Shown piece by piece: positions 1 through 6,758 of a DNA stretch of 9,392 bases; the first letter of the stretch is position 1; every line of letters starts with the position of its first letter. The stretch comes from Clostridiales bacterium UBA735 (lineage in GTDB: Bacteria > Bacillota > Clostridia > Oscillospirales > Oscillospiraceae). The stretch is from positions 1 through 9,392 of the forward strand of contig DBLB01000190.1 of the NCBI GenBank assembly GCA_002298695.1, in the 5' to 3' direction. The notes below the pieces were generated by a model, which was given only the letters and a program-made list of their open reading frames with translations, did no database searches and was not told the DNA's origin. The translations under genes were made by a program, and so were the position numbers.

Positions 1-36
1 TTTTTGCTTTGTTTCAAACTTATGCCTCAAAAATTT

Positions 37-1410
37 TTATTTTCCAACGCAGAAGCGTTCAAAAATCCGGTTGGTGATATCTTCACGCATGGTGCGGCCC
101 GTGACCTCGCCGAGGGCGAGCATCGCGGCCTCCACGTCGACGAGGACGGCGTCCGGCGTCAGGCCGGTCTGCATCGACCGCTGCGCGAGGCGCAGGCAGT
201 CACGCGCGCGCTGGATGGCCCCGGCCTGCCGCGCGTTCGTCAGCAGCGAGCCGTCGCACGGCGCATCGTCCGCAAACAGCATGTCCATCGCCTGCTCCAG
301 CAGCTCCATCCCTGTGCCGTTCTTCGCCGAGATCGGCACGACGTAGTCAAACGGCAGATCGGACGCCTCGATGACCTGCCCGAGATCGGTCTTGTTCAGC
401 AGCGCGATGCACACCCGCGCGCCGAGCGCCGCGTCCATCGCCTCCTGATCCTCGGGCGAAAGCGGCTTGCTCCCGTCGACGACGAACAGCGCGAGATCCG
501 CTTCCTGTGCCGCCGCGAGGCTCCGTTCCACGCCCATCCGTTCGATCTGATCGTCCGTTTCACGGATGCCTGCCGTGTCCAGCAGCCGCAGCAGGTGCCG
601 TCCCAGCCGGACGGACTGTTCGACGGCGTCGCGTGTCGTGCCCGGAATGTCGGTGACGATCACACGGTCGAAGCCCGCGAGGCAGTTGAGCAGGCTCGAC
701 TTGCCCGCGTTCGGGCTGCCAAGGATGACGGCGGACAGGCCGTCCTTCACGATGCGCCCCCGGTGACAGGTGGCAAGCAGCCGGTTGAGCGCCCTTGCGT
801 CGCCGTCCAGCTGTCCTGCGAACTGCGCCAGCTCAAACGGATCGATGTCCTCGTCCGGATAGTCCAGAACGGCGTGAAAATGCGCCAGAATGTCCACTAA
901 GTTGTCATAGATCGGGTCGATTTTCCGCAGAATCGCGCCGGCCAGCTGTCCGGCGGCGTTCGCCGCCGCGTCGGCGGTCTCGGCATCGATCAGGTCGATG
1001 ACGGCTTCCGCCTGTGTCAGATCCATCTGCCCGTTCAAAAACGCGCGGCGCGTGAACTCGCCCGGCCCGGCCTGCCGGAAACCGGCGGCAAAGAGGGCCT
1101 CCAGCCCGGCAGTCAGCGCGGCGGGCGACCCGTGGCACTGAAATTCCACGGTGTCTTCGCCGGTGTACGAGTGCGGCGCGTGGGAAATAAACGCCATGCA
1201 GTGGTCGACAGGCCGCCCCTCGGCGTCCGTCATCGTGCCGAGCACGAGCCTGCGGTCCTCCGCAGCGTCCAGCGGCTTGCCGTCCGCACGGGTAAAGACC
1301 TTCGCGGCGCGTTCGATGCAGCCCTCGCCGGACATCCGCAGAATTCCGATGCCGCTCCGGCCGTGGCCGGTCGCGATGGCCGCGATCGGGTGTCCCATTG
1401 TCAGCGCCAT
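37..1410 (-). CDS. mnmE: tRNA uridine-5-carboxymethylaminomethyl(34) synthesis GTPase MnmE
   Basis: MnmE works with MnmG to modify the wobble uridine (U34) of several tRNAs in the cytoplasm, using GTP, a folate one-carbon unit and FAD. The 457-residue product has the usual length and layout. An N-terminal folate-binding domain opens with IAAIATG-like sequence and continues to FTRRAFLNGQMDL (about 119-131). A helical region includes LDYPDEDID (182-190). An inserted GTPase domain shows P-loop GSPNAGKS (231-238), TTRD (258-261), DTAG (278-281), NKTD (339-342) and SAK (361-363). The protein ends in CVGK, matching the family's CIGK with the catalytic-type cysteine at 454. The ATG at 1410 lies inside the 3' end of alr (10-nt overlap) and has AAAGGA about 11 nt upstream; a second in-frame ATG at 1398 is possible. 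The gene is last in the femX-alr-mnmE operon. Only 36 nt follow it in the window: AT-rich, with no GC stem, so any partner such as mnmG lies outside. Confidence 0.97.
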   Translation of the reverse strand: MALTMGHPIAAIATGHGRSGIGILRMSGEGCIERAAKVFTRADGKPLDAAEDRRLVLGTMTDAEGRPVDHCMAFISHAPHSYTGEDTVEFQCHGSPAALTAGLEALFAAGFRQAGPGEFTRRAFLNGQMDLTQAEAVIDLIDAETADAAANAAGQLAGAILRKIDPIYDNLVDILAHFHAVLDYPDEDIDPFELAQFAGQLDGDARALNRLLATCHRGRIVKDGLSAVILGSPNAGKSSLLNCLAGFDRVIVTDIPGTTRDAVEQSVRLGRHLLRLLDTAGIRETDDQIERMGVERSLAAAQEADLALFVVDGSKPLSPEDQEAMDAALGARVCIALLNKTDLGQVIEASDLPFDYVVPISAKNGTGMELLEQAMDMLFADDAPCDGSLLTNARQAGAIQRARDCLRLAQRSMQTGLTPDAVLVDVEAAMLALGEVTGRTMREDITNRIFERFCVGK

Positions 1411-2486
1411 TCCACATCCATTCCTTTCTGCATCAGCGGGTTGATCTCCACACGTGCCATGTCGCCCAGCGAGCACTGGATGCCGCTGACGTCCGCCGCC
1501 GTGTGCAGCATCCCGATGTGGCCCAGCACCTTACAGCGCTTGCCGTTGATCGTCACATAGTAGGCCTTGCCAAAGAGCATCGTGCGCAGACTTGCGGCGA
1601 TGCGCCGCAGGCAGTCGCGGAAGCGGAACAGGTCGTTGCCCATCTCACAGCCAAAGCCGTTGTACCAGCCGACGGGCAGGATCGCCACGCGCGTCGGCCG
1701 TTTGGCCTTCCAGCCCGCGCCATAGCCCGTGGTGTGCCCCTTGGGCAGCCATTTCAGCTCTTCTACCTGCGTCTCGCAGTAGCCGACGCGCTTGAGACCG
1801 TGCCCGCCGCGGACGCGGCCGAGCAAGGCCGAGCCCACGCGCACGGCGTCCATCGCTGCGCCGGAAAAGTGCAGCACGCCGGAAGAATTGAGGATATGCG
1901 CCATCCCCGGCTCGATGCCCGCCTCGCGCAGCGCGGCGAGCACATGATTGAACGATTCGATCTGTGCCTTTGTAGCTTTCTTGTTGCAGAATGCCGAGTG
2001 CAGATGCGTATAGATCCCGGTCACATGGATGGTATCCATATAATGATAGACCGGCGTGATTTTTTCCATCTCCTCCGGCAAAAAGCCGTAGCGGCCCATG
2101 CCGGTGTCGATCTTGATGTGCGCCTCTGCGGTCACGCCTGCCTGCGCCGCGAGGCCCGCGAGGACGGAGGCATCCTCGGTGCTCGAGATCGTAAAAATCA
2201 CGTGCAGCGGCAAAAGCGCGGTGATCTCGTCGGCGTCCGCCGTTGGCTGGAGCATCAAAATCGGCTCCGTTTCAAAGCCGCCCTCGCGAAGTGTGCGCGC
2301 CTCGGCAATTTCGGTCACGGCGAAGTGATCGAGACCTGCCGCGCGGCAGGTCTCCGCCATCGGCAGCAGACCGAGGCCGTAGCCGTTGCCCTTGAGCACG
2401 GCCCAGATCACGGCGCTGCCCGCCTTCTTCTGGATGACCTGAATGTTGTTCTGAATGAGCTCGCGCTCGACCAGATAGCGTTTCAT
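1401..2486 (-). CDS. alr: alanine racemase-like PLP enzyme (short, atypical C-terminus)
   Basis: This is a fold-type III PLP racemase, expected to interconvert L- and D-alanine (or another small amino acid) for peptidoglycan. The product is 361 aa. The PLP lysine is K32 in AVLKGNGYG. K125 and R132 lie in KIDTGMGRYG, H161 in THLH, N200-S201 in LNSS, and R216 in AVRVG at the pyridine-nitrogen position. Y255 in TTGYG fits the second catalytic base, and KRPTRVAILPVG (262-273) is the classic barrel-end motif. Two departures stand out. The usual MDQ motif aligns to M326-L-H, so the Asp is lost, and the protein stops at ...GMDVEWR without the roughly 30-40 residue tail carrying the RVPRxY-like end of canonical Alr. 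It starts 12 nt after the femX-like gene with GGAGG 6 nt before the ATG, and overlaps mnmE by 10 nt. Membership of the Alr family is clear; substrate specificity is not. Confidence 0.88.
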   Translation of the reverse strand: MKRYLVERELIQNNIQVIQKKAGSAVIWAVLKGNGYGLGLLPMAETCRAAGLDHFAVTEIAEARTLREGGFETEPILMLQPTADADEITALLPLHVIFTISSTEDASVLAGLAAQAGVTAEAHIKIDTGMGRYGFLPEEMEKITPVYHYMDTIHVTGIYTHLHSAFCNKKATKAQIESFNHVLAALREAGIEPGMAHILNSSGVLHFSGAAMDAVRVGSALLGRVRGGHGLKRVGYCETQVEELKWLPKGHTTGYGAGWKAKRPTRVAILPVGWYNGFGCEMGNDLFRFRDCLRRIAASLRTMLFGKAYYVTINGKRCKVLGHIGMLHTAADVSGIQCSLGDMARVEINPLMQKGMDVEWR

Positions 2487-2498
2487 GGAAAGCCTCCG

Positions 2499-3563
2499 TT
2501 ATTTGCCCCGGTTTTTGATCAGATAGACCTGCTTGCGCAGCTCCTTGAAGACACTCGTCCCGTGCTCCACAGCCCAGTAGACCGCGGGGCTGAGCACGAG
2601 GTCCATCTCGCCGACGAACTCGGTGAAGTCGCCGCCGAAGCCCTGCTTGAAGCGGAACAGGCCATAGAGCGGGTTGTCCTCGGACACGTCGCCGCTCACG
2701 CCGCGGAAATCATACATCCGGCAGCCCTTTTCCACGGCCCACTGGATCATGCTCCATTGCAGCAGATAGTTCGGCATCAGATTCCGGTGCTCGTTGCTCG
2801 ACGCGCCGTAGAGATACCAGACCTTGTCGCCGTACCAGATGGCGAGCGTCCCCGCAATGGGCGTCCCTTCGGGGTCAAAGGCCATATAAAGACGCGCGTG
2901 CTCGCCGAGGTTGTCGAGCATCGCGGAGAAATATTCGGGCTTTCGTGTGACGAAGCCGTCGCGCACGCCGGTCGTCAGCATGAGGTCGGCAAACGCGGGC
3001 ACCATTTCCTTCCCGCAGATTTTTACCGTTACGCCCTTGCGCGTGGCCAGGCGGATGTTGTAGCGCCATTTCTGGTGGAAGCCGGCCATGATCTCGTCTT
3101 CGGTTTTCCCCTCGATGTTCAGGCGGAAAACGTAGCGCGGCTGGATGGCCTCGAAGTTCTTGCCGCCCTCTTTGGCGCGGAAGCCGAAGCTCTTCAGCAT
3201 ATCGGCGAAGGCCGTGTCGGACGAGGGCACGTCCGGGTCGATCTTGATGACGTAGGCTTTCTTCTGCTTCGCGAGGGCCTTCGCCCCCTCCAGCAGCTGC
3301 GCGAACGTCTCGCGGTCGTCGAGATCGCAGACCGGCGCGCGGCAGCCGTACATCAGCGTCCGCCCGATGCCGGGGACCTTGCGCGTCATCAGCGCCATCG
3401 TCCCTTTGATTTTGCCATCTTCACCGCGCACCGCGACGGCATCCCAGTCCCACATGGGCTTCTGCTTGCTCCAGAGGAAGCTTTGCGCAAAGTTCCCCTT
3501 CGGATGACTTTGTACAAAGGCTTCGTATTCCGGAATCTGTTCTTTTTTGAGAATTTCGTACAT
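2499..3563 (-). CDS. FemAB/FemX-type peptidoglycan interpeptide-bridge aminoacyltransferase
   Basis: This looks like a non-ribosomal peptidyltransferase of the FemAB family. Such enzymes take an amino acid from aminoacyl-tRNA and add it to the side chain of the lipid II stem peptide at the inner face of the membrane. The product is 354 aa, with the paired GNAT-like fold expected. An N-terminal segment has NFAQSFLWSKQK, the basic signature FHQKWRYNIR is at about 162-171, and PIAGTLAIWYGDKVWYLYG follows. The conserved late motif MYDFRGVSG (about 283-291) is followed by GLFRFKQGFGG (301-311). There is no long coiled-coil insertion like that of staphylococcal FemA. A GTG three codons upstream (3572) is in frame, but that GTG forms part of the Shine-Dalgarno AGGTGA placed 5 nt before the ATG at 3563, so ATG is preferred. 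It is the first gene of the operon with alr and mnmE. The amino acid added cannot be told from sequence. Confidence 0.88.
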   Translation of the reverse strand: MYEILKKEQIPEYEAFVQSHPKGNFAQSFLWSKQKPMWDWDAVAVRGEDGKIKGTMALMTRKVPGIGRTLMYGCRAPVCDLDDRETFAQLLEGAKALAKQKKAYVIKIDPDVPSSDTAFADMLKSFGFRAKEGGKNFEAIQPRYVFRLNIEGKTEDEIMAGFHQKWRYNIRLATRKGVTVKICGKEMVPAFADLMLTTGVRDGFVTRKPEYFSAMLDNLGEHARLYMAFDPEGTPIAGTLAIWYGDKVWYLYGASSNEHRNLMPNYLLQWSMIQWAVEKGCRMYDFRGVSGDVSEDNPLYGLFRFKQGFGGDFTEFVGEMDLVLSPAVYWAVEHGTSVFKELRKQVYLIKNRGK

Positions 3564-3568
3564 CGGTT

Positions 3569-3574
3569 TCACCT
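3569..3574 (-). promoter_or_regulatory. ribosome binding site deciding the femX-like start
   Basis: On the minus strand AGGTGA stands 5 nt before ATG 3563. The GTG inside it is itself an in-frame potential start, but used as a start it would have no binding site of its own (upstream is AT-rich AAATTAC). This supports the ATG. Confidence 0.6.
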
Positions 3575-3607
3575 GTAATTTCTCATTATTGTGATATTTA
3601 TCTTTTT

Positions 3608-3636
3608 AGTGTACCATATTCTGCACCCGGATGCAA
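3608..3636 (-). promoter_or_regulatory. sigma-70-type promoter with extended -10 for the femX-alr-mnmE operon
   Basis: Reading the minus strand, TTGCAT (3636-3631) is separated by exactly 17 nt from TACACT (3613-3608), which is preceded by TGG, giving an extended -10 (TGn). The predicted start of transcription is near 3601, leaving an AT-rich leader of about 38 nt before the ATG at 3563. It lies in the gap after the PH-like membrane protein gene, so femX-alr-mnmE can be transcribed independently of the folate gene pair. Confidence 0.6.
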
Positions 3637-3680
3637 CCGATACCGAGGCAGATGCGGCGGTTCGGAGCGGCAGGAGCTGT

Positions 3681-4268
3681 TCACAGTTCCTGCGCAGGCG
3701 TTTTTTCGGGGTCGGGGAACCAGGTGAACATGCGGGGATTGTTTTCCACGCTGTCAGGGTCGATGCCCTTCGCCGCGCACCATCTGTAAAACGCTTTGTT
3801 CAGAAAGGCATTCAGGTTCTGCATGGAGCTGTAGAGATTGATCTCTTCGTCGCCGACGAACAGAATGGTATTGATGCCGCCGCGGGTCATCAGGCTGCGC
3901 TGGCCGCGGATCTGGTTGTAGCGGAACTCCTTTTTGCCGCCGCGCAGCGTTTTGTACAAAAATTTCTCGTCATCATAGTAGATCGTGACGGAAAAATAAC
4001 TGACCAGCAGGATCACGCCGAAAATCAGCGCGGCGATGCAGCCGATGGTCAGCAGCGTGTCCCCACCCTCCGGCATGAAAAACAGCAGCACCACGACCGG
4101 GATGAACAGCAGCAGCACGCCGAACGTCGCGCTCCGGCGTGCGGGGCGGACGGCGGTTTTGCTCCGCTCCAGCTTCGATTTGTGGAACAGGTGCTTCAGC
4201 AGCGTATCGATCAGGAAGCACACCAGAAAGACAAAGGCACAGACGGCCACGATCATCCAGATTTTCAT
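3681..4268 (-). CDS. hypothetical membrane protein, three helices plus a PH-like cytoplasmic tail
   Basis: I do not recognise a named function. The 195-residue product has three hydrophobic segments (about 4-25, 48-65 and 70-92), with a basic loop between the first two (KSKLERSKTAVRPARR, 30-45). A soluble tail of about 100 residues follows. Residues 94-165 (VTIYYDDEKFLY...FRYNQIRGQ...INLYSSMQNLNAFLNKAF) read as alternating strands closed by a helix, the pattern of bacterial PH-like domains in small clostridial membrane proteins. The remaining tail is polar. The ATG overlaps the stop of the folate gene as ATGA, with GGAGGA 6 nt upstream, so translation is probably coupled. An imperfect 9-position inverted repeat (3671-3692) spans the stop codon, but no T-run follows, so I do not call a terminator. 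It may sense or organise the membrane; this is inference only. Confidence 0.8.
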   Translation of the reverse strand: MKIWMIVAVCAFVFLVCFLIDTLLKHLFHKSKLERSKTAVRPARRSATFGVLLLFIPVVVLLFFMPEGGDTLLTIGCIAALIFGVILLVSYFSVTIYYDDEKFLYKTLRGGKKEFRYNQIRGQRSLMTRGGINTILFVGDEEINLYSSMQNLNAFLNKAFYRWCAAKGIDPDSVENNPRMFTWFPDPEKTPAQEL

Positions 4269-4813
4269 ACAGATTCCTCCGGAACGGAAATGACGGCATC
4301 CACCGGGATGTCAAATGTGTCGGCGTCCAGATGGTCGTACATCTGGAAACCGTAGCAGAGGGCAATGGTCGGGTGCTGCCGGTGGATGGCGAGATATTTG
4401 TCGTAGAAGCCGCCGCCGTAGCCGCAGCGGTGTCCGGCCGGGTCGAAGGCAAGGCCGGGCATCAGGATGAGCGCGGTCTCGTCGTCTGCCTCAGGCTCGT
4501 CGCCGACGGGCTCCGGAATGCCGTATGCGCCGCAGACGGTGCGGTTGAGGTCGTCCAGCCAGAGAAATTTCATCTCCTCGCCGTACACCTTCGGCACGGC
4601 CACACGTTTGCCGTCGGCCTGTGCCTGCCGCAGAATCGGCATGGTGCGGACCTCCTGATTGTAGCTCATGTAGCCATAGAGGCTTTTTGCCGCCTGATAG
4701 AGCGGGTGCGCATACAGCAGCGCGGCCAGCCGGGCGCTGCAGGTTTCGATCTGCGCCTTGCTCAGCGCACGCTTTTTTGCGCGGATCTCCGCGCGCAGGG
4801 CTTTTTTGTCCAT
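4265..4813 (-). CDS. fthC: 5-formyltetrahydrofolate cyclo-ligase
   Basis: This enzyme (MTHFS) converts 5-formyl-THF to 5,10-methenyl-THF with ATP, returning folate to the one-carbon pool. The product is 182 aa, a normal family length. It opens with a basic helix MDKKALRAEIRAKKRAL like other family members. It has MPILRQAQADGKRVAVPKV (58-76) and the signature LILMPGLAFDPAGHRCGYGGGFYDKYL (115-141), which holds the nucleotide-binding glycine-rich loop GYGGGFYD. It ends in DIPVDAVISV (168-177). An in-frame ATG six codons upstream (4831) is less likely, because the Shine-Dalgarno GGGAGG lies between the two, 6 nt before ATG 4813. The stop codon overlaps the next gene (ATGA). A strong promoter lies just upstream, inside the deacetylase 3' end. 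Other symbols used for this family are ygfA, fau and yqgN. Confidence 0.94.
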   Translation of the reverse strand: MDKKALRAEIRAKKRALSKAQIETCSARLAALLYAHPLYQAAKSLYGYMSYNQEVRTMPILRQAQADGKRVAVPKVYGEEMKFLWLDDLNRTVCGAYGIPEPVGDEPEADDETALILMPGLAFDPAGHRCGYGGGFYDKYLAIHRQHPTIALCYGFQMYDHLDADTFDIPVDAVISVPEESV

Positions 4814-4819
4814 AAAAAG

Positions 4820-4825
4820 CCTCCC
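4820..4825 (-). promoter_or_regulatory. ribosome binding site deciding the cyclo-ligase start
   Basis: GGGAGG on the minus strand is 6 nt before ATG 4813. It lies downstream of the alternative ATG at 4831, so it argues for the shorter 182-residue protein. Confidence 0.75.
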
Positions 4826-4833
4826 ATTCATAA

Positions 4834-4866
4834 AATAGAGGTGCCGCGTTCTGCGGCACCTCTATT
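4834..4866 (-). terminator. perfect 14-bp hairpin after the deacetylase, overlapping the next promoter
   Basis: The arms AATAGAGGTGCCGC and GCGGCACCTCTATT are perfect inverted complements of 14 bp with a 5-nt loop. On the minus strand the hairpin begins right after the deacetylase stop (TAG, 4869-4867) and is followed by a short T-rich run (TTTTATG), so it can act as an intrinsic terminator for that gene. The T-run is weak. The hairpin also covers the predicted start of the cyclo-ligase transcript, so a shortened stem (about 7-8 bp) would sit at the very 5' end of that mRNA and might protect it instead. On the plus strand no T-run follows. Confidence 0.6.
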
Positions 4867-4892
4867 CTACCTGCTTTTTCCCGTTTCGTCAA
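4864..4892 (-). promoter_or_regulatory. sigma-70-type promoter for the cyclo-ligase and membrane protein genes
   Basis: On the minus strand, TTGACG (4892-4887) and TAGAAT (4869-4864) are separated by exactly 17 nt; each matches the consensus at five of six positions. The -35 lies inside the deacetylase coding sequence, and the -10 includes its TAG stop codon. The predicted transcription start is about 4857-4861, inside the left arm of the 14-bp hairpin. Confidence 0.7.
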
Positions 4893-5571
4893 CGGGCCGG
4901 AACGCGGTATAGAGCGCCCCGGGCAGCAGGACTGTTTCGGTTTTCTCCGCCAGCTCCGAAACGGTACAGAAGCGGTATCCCTGCGCGCTCAGTTCGTCGA
5001 CGGCGGTCAGGGCCGCGTCTACCGAGCTTTCGTGCAGATCGTGCATCAGAATGACGCTGCCGGGGAAGACTTCTTTCCGGATGGTCGGCAGTACGGTCGC
5101 GGCCTTTTTGGCATCCCAGTCCTCCGGATCGACCGACCAGAGCACAACGGAAAGCCCCAGATCGGCCGATGCACGCAGCAGCGCCTCGCTGTAAAGCCCG
5201 CCGGGCGGGCGGAACAGCCGTGCCTGTGTGCCGCAGCAATCGGAAACGGTCTTTTGGCATGCCGTCAGATCATCCCGGACTTCCGCATAGCACATTTTCT
5301 GCATATAATCGTGGTTGCTGCTATGCAGGCCGATCTCGTGCCCGCGTGCCGCAATGTCCCGCAGCGCCTGCGGATACTGTGTTACGCGGTAGCCGCAGAC
5401 AAAAAACGTCGCCTTGACGCCCCGCGCGGCCAGACCGTCGAGCAGCCGCTCGGTCAGTTCGCCGCTCGGGCCGTCGTCAAACGTCAGCGCCACATATTTT
5501 TCCGTGTCCGCTGCCCGCACCGGCAGCACCAGAACCGCCAGACAGAGCAGCACGCTCCAGATTCTCCGCAT
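4867..5571 (-). CDS. secreted polysaccharide deacetylase (carbohydrate esterase family 4)
   Basis: This is a CE4/NodB-type metal-dependent deacetylase that should remove N-acetyl groups from an extracellular polysaccharide such as peptidoglycan or chitin-like polymer. The 234-residue product starts with a signal peptide (MRR, then hydrophobic 4-18, probable cleavage after VRA or RAA near 20-21). The full CE4 set is present: TFDDGP (30-35; D32 catalytic base, D33 metal), HSSNH (H83 and H87, metal), RPPGG (121-125), VDPEDW (147-152) and LMHD (175-178, H177). A TTG seven codons upstream is in frame, but ATG 5571 starts directly at the basic MRR of the signal peptide and has AAGGGG about 9 nt upstream. 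No transmembrane anchor other than the signal sequence and no wall-binding domain is seen, so it may be released or held by an uncleaved signal. It diverges from prfA; no confident promoter of its own was found. Confidence 0.93.
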   Translation of the reverse strand: MRRIWSVLLCLAVLVLPVRAADTEKYVALTFDDGPSGELTERLLDGLAARGVKATFFVCGYRVTQYPQALRDIAARGHEIGLHSSNHDYMQKMCYAEVRDDLTACQKTVSDCCGTQARLFRPPGGLYSEALLRASADLGLSVVLWSVDPEDWDAKKAATVLPTIRKEVFPGSVILMHDLHESSVDAALTAVDELSAQGYRFCTVSELAEKTETVLLPGALYTAFRPVDETGKSR

Positions 5572-5619
5572 CTCTTCACGCCCCTTCTGCAATAGTATGG
5601 CTGAAGTGCGCCGGAATAT

Positions 5620-5648
5620 TTGACGAATCCGAAAAAATGCGATATGAT
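5620..5648 (+). promoter_or_regulatory. sigma-70-type promoter of prfA
   Basis: TTGACG (5620-5625), a 17-nt spacer and TATGAT (5643-5648), both hexamers at five of six consensus positions. The predicted start is near 5655, giving a leader of about 24 nt with GAGGAA (5668-5673) 5 nt before the prfA ATG. Confidence 0.75.
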
Positions 5649-5678
5649 AGCAGTGATATCGAATTGTGAGGAATCCTT

Positions 5679-6749
5679 ATGCTGGAAAAACTGCGTCTTG
5701 TCGAAGAACGCTACATGGAAATGGAAGAACGGGCCGCGCAGCCCGATTTTTACGCCGATCCCAAGACCGCGACGAAGCTGCTGAAGGAACAGAAGCAGCT
5801 CGAGCCGATCATCAAGGCCTATCGCGCATACAAGGCCGCTGCGAAGACGATGGCCGACGCGCGCGAGCTGATGGACGCCGGCGACCCGGAGCTGAAAGCC
5901 CTCTGCCAGGAGGAATTTTCCGCGGCGAAGCAGGACTGCGAGCGGCTGGAACACGAACTGAAAATTCTGCTGCTCCCGCGTGACCCGAACGACGACAAGA
6001 GCGTCATCATGGAGATCCGCGGCGGCGTCGGCGGAGAGGAATCGGCGCTGTTTGCGCACAGCCTCTACCGCATGTACACGATGTACGCGCAGCGGCGCGG
6101 CTGGCAGGTCAGTCTGCTGAACTACAACGAGACGGAGCTTGGCGGCGTGAAGGAGGCCGATTTTGAAATTTCAGGCGAGGGCGCGTATTCGCGCCTGAAA
6201 TTCGAATCCGGCGTCCACCGCGTCCAGCGCGTGCCCGAGACGGAATCCGGCGGCCGCGTCCATACGTCGACGGCGACCGTCGCCGTCCTGCCCGAGATGG
6301 AGGAGGCCGAGGTCGACATCCGGCCCGAGGACATCGAGATGCAGGTCTACCGCTCGTCCGGCGCGGGCGGACAGCACATCAACAAGACATCCTCCGCCGT
6401 GCGCCTGATCCACAAGCCGTCCGGCATCGTCGTGGCCTGTCAGGAGGAACGCTCGCAGGTGCAGAACCGCGAAAAGTGTATGCAGATGCTGGCCTCGAAG
6501 CTCTATGAGATCGAGCAGGAGAAGATCAGCTCCGCCGTCACCAGCGAACGCCGCAGCCAGGTCGGCACCGGGATGCGCAACGAGCGCATCCGCACCTATA
6601 ATTTCCCGCAGGGCCGCGTCACCGACCACCGCATCGGCCTGACGCTCTATAAGATCGATTCCATCATGGACGGTGACCTCGACGAGCTGATCGACGCGCT
6701 AGTGACCGCCGACCAGGCTGAGAAGCTGCAAAACAGTCAGGACGAATGA
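5679..6749 (+). CDS. prfA: peptide chain release factor 1
   Basis: RF1 ends translation at UAA and UAG codons by entering the ribosomal A site and triggering peptidyl-tRNA hydrolysis. The product is 356 aa, standard for the family. An N-terminal helical domain is followed by GGVGGEES (115-122). The stop-codon-reading tripeptide region is HRVQRVPETESGGRVHTS (180-197), with PET at 186-188. The PxT form rather than SPF identifies RF1 and not RF2; as I recall, B. subtilis RF1 also has PET. The catalytic GGQ is at 230-232 in SSGAGGQHINKTSSAVRL, and the C-terminal domain carries RIRTYNFPQGRVTDHRIGL (303-321). Start and binding site are unambiguous. The glutamine methylase gene prmC, commonly next to prfA, is not adjacent here; a 439-nt palindrome-rich gap follows instead. 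Confidence 0.98.
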   Translation: MLEKLRLVEERYMEMEERAAQPDFYADPKTATKLLKEQKQLEPIIKAYRAYKAAAKTMADARELMDAGDPELKALCQEEFSAAKQDCERLEHELKILLLPRDPNDDKSVIMEIRGGVGGEESALFAHSLYRMYTMYAQRRGWQVSLLNYNETELGGVKEADFEISGEGAYSRLKFESGVHRVQRVPETESGGRVHTSTATVAVLPEMEEAEVDIRPEDIEMQVYRSSGAGGQHINKTSSAVRLIHKPSGIVVACQEERSQVQNREKCMQMLASKLYEIEQEKISSAVTSERRSQVGTGMRNERIRTYNFPQGRVTDHRIGLTLYKIDSIMDGDLDELIDALVTADQAEKLQNSQDE

Positions 6750-6750
6750 T

Positions 6751-6758
6751 TTTTAGCG
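6751..6758 (+). repeat. left copy of 8-bp direct repeat TTTTAGCG
   Basis: TTTTAGCG occurs two bases after the prfA stop codon and again at 7133-7140, bracketing all the palindromes of the gap. It could be a target-site duplication or chance. Confidence 0.45.

Noticed and set aside
1398..3578. A 726-codon open frame on the plus strand across alr and the femX-like gene.
   Set aside because: It is antisense to two genes with clear family motifs; its translation is rich in Arg, His, Ala and Asp without any domain pattern, as expected opposite GC-rich coding sequence.
3671..3692. Inverted repeat CAGGAGCTG/CAGTTCCTG at the end of the PH-like membrane protein gene, considered as a terminator.
   Set aside because: One of nine positions does not pair in the minus-strand RNA, it spans the stop codon, and no T-run follows on the minus strand.
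5572..5678. Promoter for the deacetylase in the divergent region, including a TATCAT and a CATACT on the minus strand.
   Set aside because: No acceptable -35 hexamer lies at 16-18 nt from either, so I do not call one.
5679..6749. PET in place of the textbook PAT/PVT stop-codon tripeptide of RF1, considered as a sign of altered stop reading.
   Set aside because: As I recall, B. subtilis RF1 has the same PET; genes in the window end normally with TAA, TAG and TGA, so there is no sign of recoding.
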